Below are positions 9,327-18,726 of a stretch of DNA of 64,000 bases, piece after piece; the stretch's first letter is position 1; each line of letters opens with the position of its first letter. Made by a program: the position numbers and the translations under genes. This DNA is from a bacterium (GTDB lineage: Bacteria; Sysuimicrobiota; Sysuimicrobiia; Sysuimicrobiales; Segetimicrobiaceae), in NCBI GenBank assembly GCA_035295165.1, contig DATGJN010000073.1, positions 1-64,000 on the forward strand. The letters are read 5' to 3'. The notes under the pieces were generated by a model that worked only from the letters and a program-made list of their open reading frames with translations, did not search any database and had not been told where the DNA came from.

Positions 9327-9905
9327 GGGAGACCTTTCGCCACCGGACGGGTGCAGACCGATCCTTGCTTCGCTTCCCTCACTCCGTCCTGACCTGTGAT
9401 GGACGCACAGGGCCATCGACGACGTGTCCGGTCCAGAACGGAAGCGATGCGCACAGACTCCAGTCGGCTCCTTTCTTGTCCCGCAGGATCTTACTGCGAG
9501 CGGTGTCATGACCTGCCGCGCCGCCTGCCTCAAATGAGGATACCACTGGGGCGGTGGGTTCGCGACGGATTTCTCGGACGATGCAGGTAATCAACGGAGA
9601 GGCGAGTGTCTTCGTTCATTCACGATCGGAGAGGAGGAGACACACGTCGATCATGCGCGAGATGACACGAATTTCGGGTCCCGCTGCCGTGCGTGCCGTG
9701 TGCTGGTGTGACCGTAGCGGGACAGGCTCTGCGCTGGGCGGTGTCCCGGTGGGCGGCGACGGGCACATGCCCGCAGATCCGTTAGGGACGCGGTGACGGC
9801 GAGGGCCCGACCGAACCGAGGATCGGTCAACACCGAACAAGCGACGTCACGGCGGACGCCAGCAGAACCACCGCGGCAGGAGGCGCGCCGCGTGCGTCGG
9901 TCACG
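9327..9905. other. Intergenic between PAP2 and propeller genes
   Basis: About 580 bases without a convincing gene. A 47-codon frame on + (ATG 9653 to 9796) follows AGAGGAGGAG, but 13 bases separate the two, and the sequence shows no domain, signal or membrane segment. It runs against the flanking operon and is not called. Confidence 0.4.
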
Positions 9906-12056
9906 CTAAAGACCGGTGAGCGCCAGCTCTTCGACGCCCCACAACGCGCAGCGGTAGAGACGCCCGTTCGCGACCCGGCAGCGGAAGTTGGGATCGTCGG
10001 AGATCGGGTAGTGGTCGACGAGTTCCGGTGCATCGGGATTGGTCAAGCCGTAGATCCGGAGCCCCTCGGGGGGATTGTACGACACCCCATCTCCGTAGTG
10101 ACAGACGCACAGGTACGGCTTTTGCGTCGCGGGGCTGGTGTACGGCTCCACCCAGGTAGGAAAGATCCTGCCCGAATAGGGATCCGCGATGATGGCGCCC
10201 GTTCTCCTCAGGAGCCGCGGGTCGTAGATACGGACGCCGCTGCTTCCACACGCGGCGTAGACGCGGCCGGCGATGACGCAGAGACCGCAGATGCCATTGT
10301 CCTTGAACAAGTCGGCGTCGTGGAACACCACCACCATCGACGATGGATCGCGGACGTCGACGCACGCCACGCCGAACTTTGGACCAGCGACCCACGCTTG
10401 GGTCTTCCCGTTCAACATCACCCAGCGCGGGCGGACCGGGAGCGCACCGACCTGCGTCACGCTTAGTGGGTCCGATGGCACAATGCGTCCGGCAACGAAC
10501 CCCCCGTCGCTACACACGTATAGATGCTCCGCCCCGTCGTACGCGGCGTCGGTCACACCCCCTCCGCCGAGACGGACCTCGCCGAGCCTTGATAGTTGGC
10601 CATCCGACACCGCGTACGCGCGCGGGAATCCGCTGCCCGTGTTGTTGTCGATGACCAGGATCGCCCCGCGCGCGTACGGACGCCACCCTTCGAATAGGCT
10701 CCCGATCTCGTTGTAGTGTGAGACCGCGCCGGCCGCAGATCTGCTGGTGACCACCCACCGGCCCAACACCGTTTGGTTGCCTGCGGTGTCCACATAGACG
10801 TCTCGGCACTCCCCGGTTGTTGGCACTGCGCTGGCGAGGCTCCATCCGTCGTCCGTGCTGCGGCGCCAGATCTCGACGCCGTAATAGTAGCTGGTCAGTG
10901 CAAGCACCCCGGCGGTTGCATCGACGGCGATGGCTCCCGGATCCACATATCTGCCATTCGTGAACTGGTGGGCAACGCGGCGCAAGGGCCGCGGCGTGCT
11001 ATCGGAGACATCGAATACATAGAACCCGCTGACATGGCCGCCAGCGCTGGCCGGGCCGTCTTGAAACGTGACATACAGCCTCGTCCCGGCGGTGTTCACC
11101 GTCGGGCTGCCGAACGTGACCGGACCGTCCCCGCCGGTGGCGTGGCTCGGTGCCGCTGTGTATACACCGTGTTGACGGGGTGTCGCTGGAGTGCTCACGT
11201 CCCAGCAGCGCAGCGCCGGTCCGTCGCACATCCACACACGGGTCTTGTTCGCGGCGATGTTGCTCGTTCCCGGTCCGAACCTCGTGACATAGGACGGAGA
11301 CGACGGATCCGCGACATCGAACGCGATCACACCGAGACGCGAGTCGCCGACGTACACATGGCCGGCGGCATGGACGGTCGCGTAGACTTTTTCGAACGTT
11401 CCGCCATGAAGCGCGCCGACTCCGAGGGTCGTTCCGTTTCTTCCGTTGAGCACGAGGAAGTTGCTGGTCCCTTCTTGCGCCAAGAACACGTTCGTGCCAT
11501 CCGTGGCCACCGCATGCGTCTGCGCCGGGAGGGAGCGCTGCCAGACGCGGGCCAGCGTGGTCGGGTTGTACACCCCGACCGTTGCCCCCAACGACGACAC
11601 GAAGGCCGCGAGCGATCCGGCGGCGCTGATGCCCCAACAGAACTGGAACGGAGCCGTCTCTGCAAGCAACGCCGGCGAGTCCGGCCTCGAGACGTCAAAC
11701 GCGAGTTGATTCATGTAGGCGCTCTCTTCGTTCGCCATCAGCAGCACGGTTTTCGAGCCGACCGACAACAACGCACATTGCCCCGCGAATCCGTGCGGTG
11801 TACGAAGGAGAGCGACTCGAGCGAGCCGCGCCCTCGGCGGTCCGGGCGGACTGGCTGCCCAAACACGTGCCGTGCGAAGGGGGCGCTCCAGGCCCACCGC
11901 ACCGACCGCGAAGAGCGCGACCCGCGTGATGAGGGCGCGTCGCGACGAGCGCGTGGCCTCGCCGATCCGCCTCGTCGGACGCTCCACCGTCATGCGGGTT
12001 GCCGATCCGGTCGGAGGCTCGTCCGGTTCATCGCGGACGCCGAGATGAACCGTCAA
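9906..12056 (-). CDS. Tat-type LVIVD-like propeller protein, paralogue
   Basis: A 716-residue paralogue of the 553-2688 product. The N-terminal region has a twin-arginine-like SSRRALITRVALFAVGAVGL about 37 residues in, unusually far from the ATG, so the true start may be internal. Repeats such as VIAFDVADPSSPSYVTRF and FYVFDVSDSTPRPLRRV match the LVIVD pattern, and the C-terminus (RLYRCALWGVEELALTGL) parallels the first copy. ATG 12056 overlaps the TGA of the upstream GT4 gene (ATGA), indicating coupled translation. Function unknown; export with the polymer or assembly at the surface is inferred. Confidence 0.75.
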   Translation of the reverse strand: MTVHLGVRDEPDEPPTGSATRMTVERPTRRIGEATRSSRRALITRVALFAVGAVGLERPLRTARVWAASPPGPPRARLARVALLRTPHGFAGQCALLSVGSKTVLLMANEESAYMNQLAFDVSRPDSPALLAETAPFQFCWGISAAGSLAAFVSSLGATVGVYNPTTLARVWQRSLPAQTHAVATDGTNVFLAQEGTSNFLVLNGRNGTTLGVGALHGGTFEKVYATVHAAGHVYVGDSRLGVIAFDVADPSSPSYVTRFGPGTSNIAANKTRVWMCDGPALRCWDVSTPATPRQHGVYTAAPSHATGGDGPVTFGSPTVNTAGTRLYVTFQDGPASAGGHVSGFYVFDVSDSTPRPLRRVAHQFTNGRYVDPGAIAVDATAGVLALTSYYYGVEIWRRSTDDGWSLASAVPTTGECRDVYVDTAGNQTVLGRWVVTSRSAAGAVSHYNEIGSLFEGWRPYARGAILVIDNNTGSGFPRAYAVSDGQLSRLGEVRLGGGGVTDAAYDGAEHLYVCSDGGFVAGRIVPSDPLSVTQVGALPVRPRWVMLNGKTQAWVAGPKFGVACVDVRDPSSMVVVFHDADLFKDNGICGLCVIAGRVYAACGSSGVRIYDPRLLRRTGAIIADPYSGRIFPTWVEPYTSPATQKPYLCVCHYGDGVSYNPPEGLRIYGLTNPDAPELVDHYPISDDPNFRCRVANGRLYRCALWGVEELALTGL

Positions 12057-13288
12057 GGGCCGTGCGAGGATCGGCGTGAGCCCGCAGAGTCTCGATCACG
12101 GAGCTGAAGCCGCTGGTACACCGCGTTCAGTCGAGACGTGATGGTGGACCACGAGTATTCGGTCACCGCCGCGGAGCGCGCCGCTTCCCCAAGGCGCGCA
12201 CGCCGGGCGGGATCTCGAAGGAGAGCGATCGTCGTCGCGGCGAACGTCTCGGCGTCGTCTGCGATCTCGATGTCTTGCCCCGCGCTGACGCGCAGCCCTT
12301 CGGCTCCGAGGGCGGTGGACACGACCGCCTTGCCCATCGACATCGCCTCGAGCACCTTGAGCCGCGTTCCCGAGCCCAGGCGGATTGGTACGATCGCGAC
12401 GGCCGCCTTGGCGAGGTACGGACGGACGTCCGGGACCCAGCCGGTCACCTTCACTCCGGGGATGGTCTCGAGCTGCTTGATTTGCGGGCCGGGGTGCTGC
12501 CCTACGATACACAGACGGACGTCGGGGACCGCGCGTTGGATCAGCGGAAGGACCTTGCGGCAGAAGAACAGCATGGCGTCAACGTTCGGCAGGTACGTGA
12601 AGGTTGCCGTGAAGACCAGACCCTCGGGGTCTTCGTCGTCCGCCTGTGGGCGGAATTCGTCGATGTCGACGCCGTTTGGGATGACGGAGATGTTCGCCCG
12701 CGGCGCCAACCGCCGCAGTTGTTGCGCATCAACCTCGGACACCGCCAAGACCTCGTCATAACCGCGCAGGATCCTCTGTTGATACCTGGGCAACTTCACT
12801 GTGTCCGTGAGCAACAGAAACTTCGTCAGACCCGGACGGACGTGCTGGAGCAAGCGCCGGTAATACGTGGACTCGACATTGTGCATGTCGACCACCTTGG
12901 CGACGTCCCGGAGGTGCGTCGCGAGATGCGCCGTCTGCAGAAGCTCGACCTGCACGGCGTCGTATCGTCGCCGCTCGGTTTCCCGATGGAGCGCTTCCTC
13001 GAGGGCTGGGGAGTGCATCGTTACGCGGTAGTATGGCGCGGGCGACAACATGCCCGTTACGTGCGCGCCGAGCGACCGTCGTTGGGTCGGCACCATCACC
13101 GGGACGACTTTGTGGCAGTACGGTTGCAACGTGGAGGCCAGCTCATACTCGCGGTCATCATTCACGGCGGTGAGCAGGGTGAGGTCATGCCGCGATGCGA
13201 GCCCCCGGAGCAGGTGAAAGTTCCGAATCCGCCCGCCGGACGACGTGGCGGAGGGCAGGAACGGCGAAAGCATCAAGATGCGCATCAC
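12053..13288 (-). CDS. GT4-family glycosyltransferase
   Basis: The 411-residue product begins RILMLSPFLPSATSSGGRIR, the usual GT4 glycine-rich start, and carries a donor domain with FTATFTYLPNVDAMLFF, WVPDVRPYLAKAAVAIVPIR and GSGTRLKVLEAMSMGKAVVS, the E-containing nucleotide-sugar loop. It resembles sugar transferases of exosortase-linked polysaccharide clusters. GTG 13288 or ATG 13285 could start it; no strong ribosome site is visible. The last bases overlap the propeller gene. A 206-base gap separates it from wzt. Confidence 0.87.
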   Translation of the reverse strand: MMRILMLSPFLPSATSSGGRIRNFHLLRGLASRHDLTLLTAVNDDREYELASTLQPYCHKVVPVMVPTQRRSLGAHVTGMLSPAPYYRVTMHSPALEEALHRETERRRYDAVQVELLQTAHLATHLRDVAKVVDMHNVESTYYRRLLQHVRPGLTKFLLLTDTVKLPRYQQRILRGYDEVLAVSEVDAQQLRRLAPRANISVIPNGVDIDEFRPQADDEDPEGLVFTATFTYLPNVDAMLFFCRKVLPLIQRAVPDVRLCIVGQHPGPQIKQLETIPGVKVTGWVPDVRPYLAKAAVAIVPIRLGSGTRLKVLEAMSMGKAVVSTALGAEGLRVSAGQDIEIADDAETFAATTIALLRDPARRARLGEAARSAAVTEYSWSTITSRLNAVYQRLQLRDRDSAGSRRSSHGP

Positions 13289-13494
13289 CGCACCCGGGCC
13301 GGCGCGGTCCGGCCCGGTTTCCGCGGCGCTCCCGCGGCTGGGCGTCTCATGCGGCCTGTCTCGTTACCGCGGCCGGTTGAGACGCACGCGGTCATCGATC
13401 TCCGTCTGCCGTTGGCGCCACGACATCCGCCGACCGTCGGGAAACCGGGGTCAAACGCCAGGACAGGGCCCTCCGTGAGGACGCAGACAAGTCG

Positions 13495-14802
13495 TCAGGG
13501 TCGCACGATTCCCGGCGCCGCCTGCAATTCCGGCGCATCAAGCATGGCGCGATCTGCCGGTGTCTCATCGAGACTCCATCGGTGCGGCACACGGATCGCG
13601 CCGAACTGCCAGGGTCCCGTGACGCCGGCGATCCCTTCGACCTCTTGGGGTACCTGGATCCGGAACGTGCTCGCGTGCGTCCAATCCACGAGTTCGGTCG
13701 CCCCGACGCTCTCCCGCACGGTCATCCACAACTCATACGTTCGGGGTCCCAGGGGGAGTGGCCCCATCTGGCAACTGACCATGTGGTGCCCGGGCGACAG
13801 GTGGAACGCTTGGTTGCGCTCGAGCATGGAGCACACGGTCAGCATCCCCGGGCGACCGTCGGTGATGCCGAGGCTGAACCACGGGCTGTGGATGTCGTGC
13901 TCCGCCTTCAGGTGGACACGAACGGTCACGGCTTCTCCGGTTTCGAATACAGAGCGCTCCCGGCCCGATCCGTCGTGGAGTGAGACATGCTCCACGATCA
14001 GGCCGCGCCCGCGAATCTCGGCACCGCCGGCCTTGCGCTGCACTTGCATCTGTTCCGTCCAGTCGATGTACTGTCGCAACACCTCGCGTACATCTCCGAT
14101 CGCCGCGACCTTGCCACCAAGCAAGAACACAGCGCGTCGGCAGATCGCTTCAACGGTGGTGAGATTGTGCGAGACGAACAAGAGGGTCCTTCCGTCGCTC
14201 AGCAGTTGCGTCATTCGCTCGACGCACTTTGCCTGGAACCCGGCGTCCCCGACAGCTAGCGCCTCATCCACGACGAAGATCTCGGGATCCAGGTGGCTCG
14301 CGATCGAGAAGCCCAACCGCAGCTGCATCCCGGTGGAGTACATCTTGACCGACATGTCCAGCGAGTCCCACAGCTCGGCGAACTCGACGATCTCATCGAA
14401 CCGGCGGGCAATTTGATCGCTGGACATGCCCATGATGCGGCCGTACAACCAGATGTTCTCACGACCGCTGAGCTCGGGATGCAGGCCAGCCCCCACCTCG
14501 ATCAGGGCGCCGATGCGGCCGCGGACGCGAACGCGGCCTTTGGTGGGGAAGGAGATCCGGGTAAGCATTTTCAGCGCCGTGGTCTTGCCGGCGCCGTTCG
14601 GGCCGACGAGCGCAAACGACTCGCCCTCGGGCACCTCAAACGAGACGTGATCCAGGGCCAGACGACCCAGTGGCGCGGGCGCGTTCCGGCGAAGCTTCGC
14701 CACGAGCGCGCCTCGAAGGCGCGCGAGGTCGTGGCGGAGATGGAACTCACGCATGCCGCGGTACCGCTTGGAAACGTCCTCGAAGCGAACGGCCCAGCTC
14801 AT
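13495..14802 (-). CDS. wzt: Wzt-type polysaccharide ABC exporter ATPase
   Basis: A 435-residue ATPase with Walker A GPNGAGKTT, a signature YSTGMQLRLGF and Walker B IFVVDEALAVGD, typical of the polysaccharide/teichoic-acid exporter group. About 180 extra C-terminal residues after 255 match the length and position of the Wzt carbohydrate-binding domain that recognises a finished chain (SVFETGEAVTVRVHLKAEHD). It lies 3 bases downstream of the Wzm permease gene. ATP-driven export of lipid-linked glycan across the inner membrane is expected. It shares the operon with a Wzy-like polymerase, which is unusual. Confidence 0.92.
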   Translation of the reverse strand: MSWAVRFEDVSKRYRGMREFHLRHDLARLRGALVAKLRRNAPAPLGRLALDHVSFEVPEGESFALVGPNGAGKTTALKMLTRISFPTKGRVRVRGRIGALIEVGAGLHPELSGRENIWLYGRIMGMSSDQIARRFDEIVEFAELWDSLDMSVKMYSTGMQLRLGFSIASHLDPEIFVVDEALAVGDAGFQAKCVERMTQLLSDGRTLLFVSHNLTTVEAICRRAVFLLGGKVAAIGDVREVLRQYIDWTEQMQVQRKAGGAEIRGRGLIVEHVSLHDGSGRERSVFETGEAVTVRVHLKAEHDIHSPWFSLGITDGRPGMLTVCSMLERNQAFHLSPGHHMVSCQMGPLPLGPRTYELWMTVRESVGATELVDWTHASTFRIQVPQEVEGIAGVTGPWQFGAIRVPHRWSLDETPADRAMLDAPELQAAPGIVRP

Positions 14803-14805
14803 GGC

Positions 14806-15627
14806 TTACACCGCATCCGCGAATCCCGGCTCCATGCGTTTGAAGAGCCAGTATCCCACGCACGCGATCGCGACCGCTTCAACGGTGCTGAGCGCCAGCA
14901 GCCGCGGATCCGGGGGAAGCCCCCGGGCCAGTACGCGGTGAAAGCCGTCGATCACGCCGGTCGCGGGGTTTGCGACGACATAGAGCGTCCGCCATCGTCC
15001 CTGCACGACCTCCAGCGGATACGCCACGGGAGTCGCGTACATCCACAACTGCATGGCCAGGGGGATCACGTACCGGATGTCCCGGTAGTAAACATTGAGC
15101 GCGCTGAAGGCCATGACGACGCCGGTGACTTGTACGGCAAGGATGGCCCACAGGGGGATCGCTAAGAACATGTACCACGACAGCCGGCCGCCGAGGAACG
15201 GCTCCAGGATCAGCACCAGGGTGAGTCCGATGCAGAAGTCGAGGCTGGAGCTCAGCACCGCCCCCAGCACCGGCGCTTCGCGGGGGAAGTAGATCTTACG
15301 AACCAATGCCGAATCCCGAAGCAGCGTCTGTGCGCCGAACGAGACGGAACTCTGCACGAAGAACCAAGGAACGAGCGCGGCCAGCGCCAGCGCGCCGTAC
15401 GGCACGTTCCCGGTGTTGATGTGGGCGACCCGTCCGAACACCACGATGAATACCCCGAGGAATACTAAGGGTTGCAAGACCGCCCATGCGACGCCCAGCA
15501 CGGCCTGCTTGTACTTGACTCGCGTGTCCCGCTCTGCGAACGCCCACACCACCTCGCGGTAGGCCCACAACTCGCGGAGACATCCCGCGAGATCCGAACG
15601 TTCCCCGTCGACGACGACCTCAATCAC
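14806..15627 (-). CDS. wzm: Wzm-type polysaccharide ABC exporter permease
   Basis: An ABC-2 family permease of 273 residues with six predicted membrane segments. It shows the family patterns FAERDTRVKYKQAVLGVAWA near the N-terminus and SALNVYYRDIRYVIPLAMQL in the middle. The frame is open upstream to 15681; GTG 15627 was preferred because GGGGGG lies about ten bases before it. It partners the adjacent Wzt ATPase. The protein would form the membrane channel for flipping the glycan. Confidence 0.9.
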   Translation of the reverse strand: MIEVVVDGERSDLAGCLRELWAYREVVWAFAERDTRVKYKQAVLGVAWAVLQPLVFLGVFIVVFGRVAHINTGNVPYGALALAALVPWFFVQSSVSFGAQTLLRDSALVRKIYFPREAPVLGAVLSSSLDFCIGLTLVLILEPFLGGRLSWYMFLAIPLWAILAVQVTGVVMAFSALNVYYRDIRYVIPLAMQLWMYATPVAYPLEVVQGRWRTLYVVANPATGVIDGFHRVLARGLPPDPRLLALSTVEAVAIACVGYWLFKRMEPGFADAV

Positions 15628-15745
15628 GATGACGCACGTCCCCCCAAGGTTAGCATTTCCATGTGCTTCCGACACCTGCAAGAACTCGCCGGCAGTCTGT
15701 ACCGTCCCACAGACCGCGCCCAGCCGTCTGTTCTCATGGCCGGCC

Positions 15746-17314
15746 CTAGCCGTGTGGTCCGGAGAGAGTCCGCGGGGCGGTGAGCGCCGGCCGACTGCGC
15801 AACGGCGTCCAGAGTTCGCGGCGCGTACGGGGGGGCGATGGCTCAGGCTGCGGCCGCGGCGGTGTCTGCCGGAGCACCCTGAGTCGTCCCCACGGGTTCG
15901 CGGGAGCCGGTCCGGGGAGCAACAATGGATGACGCTCCCCCCCGTACGATCGTCGGCTCCCGATGCGTTCGCGAGGCGTTTCGGTGACCGACGCCGGCAC
16001 GAGCACGCGATACAAGACGCCGATCACCGCCACGACCACGAAGAACGGGCTGCCCGTGTGCGTTGCCGAGATCGATGCGGCGAACACACTGTAGAAGGCG
16101 TAGCCGACGACGATCAAGCCGAGCCCCTGGACCAGTCCGGCCGATACCGGATCGGTCGCGGCGCGGCTCATCTCCCGAATGACACGGAACAGCGTCATGC
16201 TGAAGATCACGAAAATCGCCAGTCCGATGAGTCCGGTATAGAAGAGTTGCGTCACGTATTCGCTGTCGATGGCCCCCAGCGGAACGCTTCCCATCCCGAG
16301 ACCGAGCAGCGGCGACGTTCCGAGCGCCCAGAGGGCGTAGTAGATTGGTGCCTGCGCCCGATAGAACACCGATGCGGATGCGGTCGAGGTTGGACCGGAC
16401 GAGGTGTCCGGTGACAACACGCTCTGCAGCGTCACGATCCGGTGGGCGACACCCTCCGGATACACGAGCAAGGCGAGCGCGGCGATCGCCGGGACCGCGA
16501 ACAGCAGCCACCGTTGTTCTTTCACGCCGACGTACAGCAGAATGAGCAGCGTGGCGACGATATAGTTCCGGCCGAGCGCGAGCGGCAGCGTGGCGATGGC
16601 GAACATCATGATCCCGCCAAGGATGACTCTGCCGGTCGGCGTGGACGAGCGCATCAACCCCAGCGCCAACGCCACGGCGACCATCGACGCCATCCCCGGC
16701 TCGTGGTACGGTGCGCCTTCGGGCCCGACCGCGATCGACTGGTTGGTATGGTACTGCCACAGCGAGTACAGGCTCAACGCGACCATGGACCCGAGGAGTA
16801 CATACACCATCTTCCGCACGTCGGAGAGCGTCTCCAGCGTGTCTGCCGCGATGAGGAACAGCGCGACGAACTCGACCCGCTTGAGCATGTGGAGCGGCGA
16901 ACTTTCATATTTATTGACCGTGAGCAGATGGACGGTGCCAAACAGGCTGCCCCACACGGTCGCCAAGATGCCGACGAGCGCGTAGGCGATCAGAATCCGG
17001 TCGAACGGCGTCTGGCGCCGCATCTTGCTGACGCACAGATGGGCCAGCCAGCCGATCACGAGCGGCACCATCATCAGATCCTCGCTGCGCACCGCCACCC
17101 CGTGCATTGGCAGATCCGGCGACAGCACCATCGCGGGGACGATCAGGTACAGGGCGATCCTCGTATTGAGCAGCGCCAGCACGGCCACCGCCGCGGCGAT
17201 CATCCCGAGCAGCGCCTGGGCGCCCGGTAACAGGAGCGCGGCGAGCGCGCCGATCGCGCCGAGTCCGAGGGCGATGTAGAGTGGTGCCCGGCCGGGCGAT
17301 GCGTGCCCGCTCAT
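15746..17314 (-). CDS. Wzy/O-antigen ligase family membrane protein
   Basis: A 522-residue membrane protein with about ten to twelve hydrophobic segments and a large periplasmic loop, the layout of Wzy polymerases and WaaL ligases (Wzy_C family). The region GLGMGSVPLGAIDSEYVTQL resembles the conserved loop near the active site. The C-terminal 60 residues are arginine- and proline-rich and look disordered. It should join repeat units or transfer the glycan. It lies between the UDP-sugar dehydrogenase and the ABC exporter genes; polymerase and ligase cannot be told apart by eye. Confidence 0.8.
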   Translation of the reverse strand: MSGHASPGRAPLYIALGLGAIGALAALLLPGAQALLGMIAAAVAVLALLNTRIALYLIVPAMVLSPDLPMHGVAVRSEDLMMVPLVIGWLAHLCVSKMRRQTPFDRILIAYALVGILATVWGSLFGTVHLLTVNKYESSPLHMLKRVEFVALFLIAADTLETLSDVRKMVYVLLGSMVALSLYSLWQYHTNQSIAVGPEGAPYHEPGMASMVAVALALGLMRSSTPTGRVILGGIMMFAIATLPLALGRNYIVATLLILLYVGVKEQRWLLFAVPAIAALALLVYPEGVAHRIVTLQSVLSPDTSSGPTSTASASVFYRAQAPIYYALWALGTSPLLGLGMGSVPLGAIDSEYVTQLFYTGLIGLAIFVIFSMTLFRVIREMSRAATDPVSAGLVQGLGLIVVGYAFYSVFAASISATHTGSPFFVVVAVIGVLYRVLVPASVTETPRERIGSRRSYGGERHPLLLPGPAPANPWGRLRVLRQTPPRPQPEPSPPRTRRELWTPLRSRPALTAPRTLSGPHG

Positions 17315-17390
17315 TCGGGTCGGTACACCCCGGCGGGCGTGACCCGCGCCGCCGAATCCGCGGCCGGGGTCCGGGACGAAGGCGTCGTCA

Positions 17391-18719
17391 TCAGAGCCGA
17401 ACCACGTGGGGCGCCCGGAAGGCGCGGAGCCGGTTCCGGGTGTCGACGACGAGCGACGCTTGCGCCACGATCCGTTCGTAATCGAGATCGCTGTGATCGG
17501 TCGCTAGGATGACGCAATCCGCGCCCGCGAGGGCCTCGTCGGTGAGCGGCACCGAGCGAATCGTTCCGGGATTGGTCAGCGCCACCTCCGACACGTGCGG
17601 GTCGTGGTAGGTCACCGACGCGCCGCGCTTCTCAAGCAGCGCCATGATCTTCAGCGCCGGGGACATCCGGACGTCCGGAATGTCCTTCTTGTACGCCACG
17701 CCGAGGATGAGGATGTTGGCGCCGCACACCGTCTTCCCCATCGTTTCGAGCGCCCCCGTCGTGCGGGAGACGACATAGTACGGCATGCTGTCGTTCACCG
17801 TCGCCGCGAGCTCGATGAACCGGGCGTGGAAATCGTACTCCCGGGCTTTCGCCGACAGGTAGTAGGGATCCACGGGGATGCAGTGCCCGCCGACCCCTGG
17901 GCCGGGATAGAACGGCATAAACCCGTACGGCTTCGTCGCCGCCGTCTCGATGATCTCCCAGACATCCAAGCCCATCCGATCGCAGAGCAGCGTCAGTTCG
18001 TTCACCAGCGCGATGTTCACGTTCCGGAACACGTTCTCGTAGACCTTGACCATCTCGGCCACGGTCGGCGAAGAGACGGACACGACCGTGTTCGCGACCT
18101 GTTCGTAGAACGACCGCGCGATCTGCGTCGACGCCGGTGTGACACCGCCGACCACTTTCGGGATGGTTCGCAGACTGTAGCGGCGGTTGCCCGGGTCGAT
18201 CCGCTCCGGCGAGAATGCCAGCGCGAAGTCGGTTCCCGCCCGCAGCCCGCTGGTTTCCAGGATTGGCTGGACGACCTCGACCGTCGTGCCGGGATAAGTC
18301 GTGCTCTCCAGCACGACCAGGATCCCCGGGCGAAGCATGGGCACGCATGCCTCGGCCGCAGCCATGACGTGGGACAGATCCGGCTCCTTGCTCTTGGTGA
18401 GCGGCGTCGGCACGCAAATGATGATGACGTCCACCCCGCGCAGCTCGCCGTAGTTCGTCGTCGCGGTCAGCTTGTGGCTGTCGACGACGTGCCGCAGCAT
18501 GTCGTCGGTGACGTCGGCGATGTACGGTTCGCCGGCGTTCACCATGGCGGCCTTCGTCGCGTCGATCTCCACGCCTACGACCGGAAACCCGATCTCGGCG
18601 GTTTCGACGGCGAGCGCCAGGCCGACGTACCCGAGCCCGATCACTCCAACGCGGGCCGTTCGCGCGTGAATCTTCGATTCGAGCGATGCATCGTGGTGCG
18701 GTGCGGTGACAACATTCAC
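17391..18719 (-). CDS. UDP-sugar 6-dehydrogenase (WbpA/WecC type)
   Basis: The 442-residue product shows the Rossmann start VGVIGLGYVGLALAVE, the middle-domain ENVFRNVNIALVNELTLLCD and the catalytic cysteine in GPGVGGHCIPVDPYYLS, followed by the C-terminal ILGVAYKKDIPDVRMSPALK. These are standard for UDP-N-acetylglucosamine or UDP-N-acetylmannosamine 6-dehydrogenases, which supply uronic acid precursors. The polymer is therefore probably acidic. GTG 18719 is preceded by GGAGGT nine bases upstream, located across the end of the previous gene, so the two are closely coupled. Confidence 0.9.
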   Translation of the reverse strand: MNVVTAPHHDASLESKIHARTARVGVIGLGYVGLALAVETAEIGFPVVGVEIDATKAAMVNAGEPYIADVTDDMLRHVVDSHKLTATTNYGELRGVDVIIICVPTPLTKSKEPDLSHVMAAAEACVPMLRPGILVVLESTTYPGTTVEVVQPILETSGLRAGTDFALAFSPERIDPGNRRYSLRTIPKVVGGVTPASTQIARSFYEQVANTVVSVSSPTVAEMVKVYENVFRNVNIALVNELTLLCDRMGLDVWEIIETAATKPYGFMPFYPGPGVGGHCIPVDPYYLSAKAREYDFHARFIELAATVNDSMPYYVVSRTTGALETMGKTVCGANILILGVAYKKDIPDVRMSPALKIMALLEKRGASVTYHDPHVSEVALTNPGTIRSVPLTDEALAGADCVILATDHSDLDYERIVAQASLVVDTRNRLRAFRAPHVVRL

Positions 18720-18726
18720 GGAACGA

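Noticed and set aside
9653-9796. 47-codon gene on + after AGAGGAGGAG
   Set aside because: Spacing of 13 bases, opposite strand to the operon, and no recognisable protein feature.
12275-14416. 713-residue plus-strand frame opposite GT4 and wzt
   Set aside because: Composition is that of a shadow frame, and both opposite-strand genes have clear family motifs.
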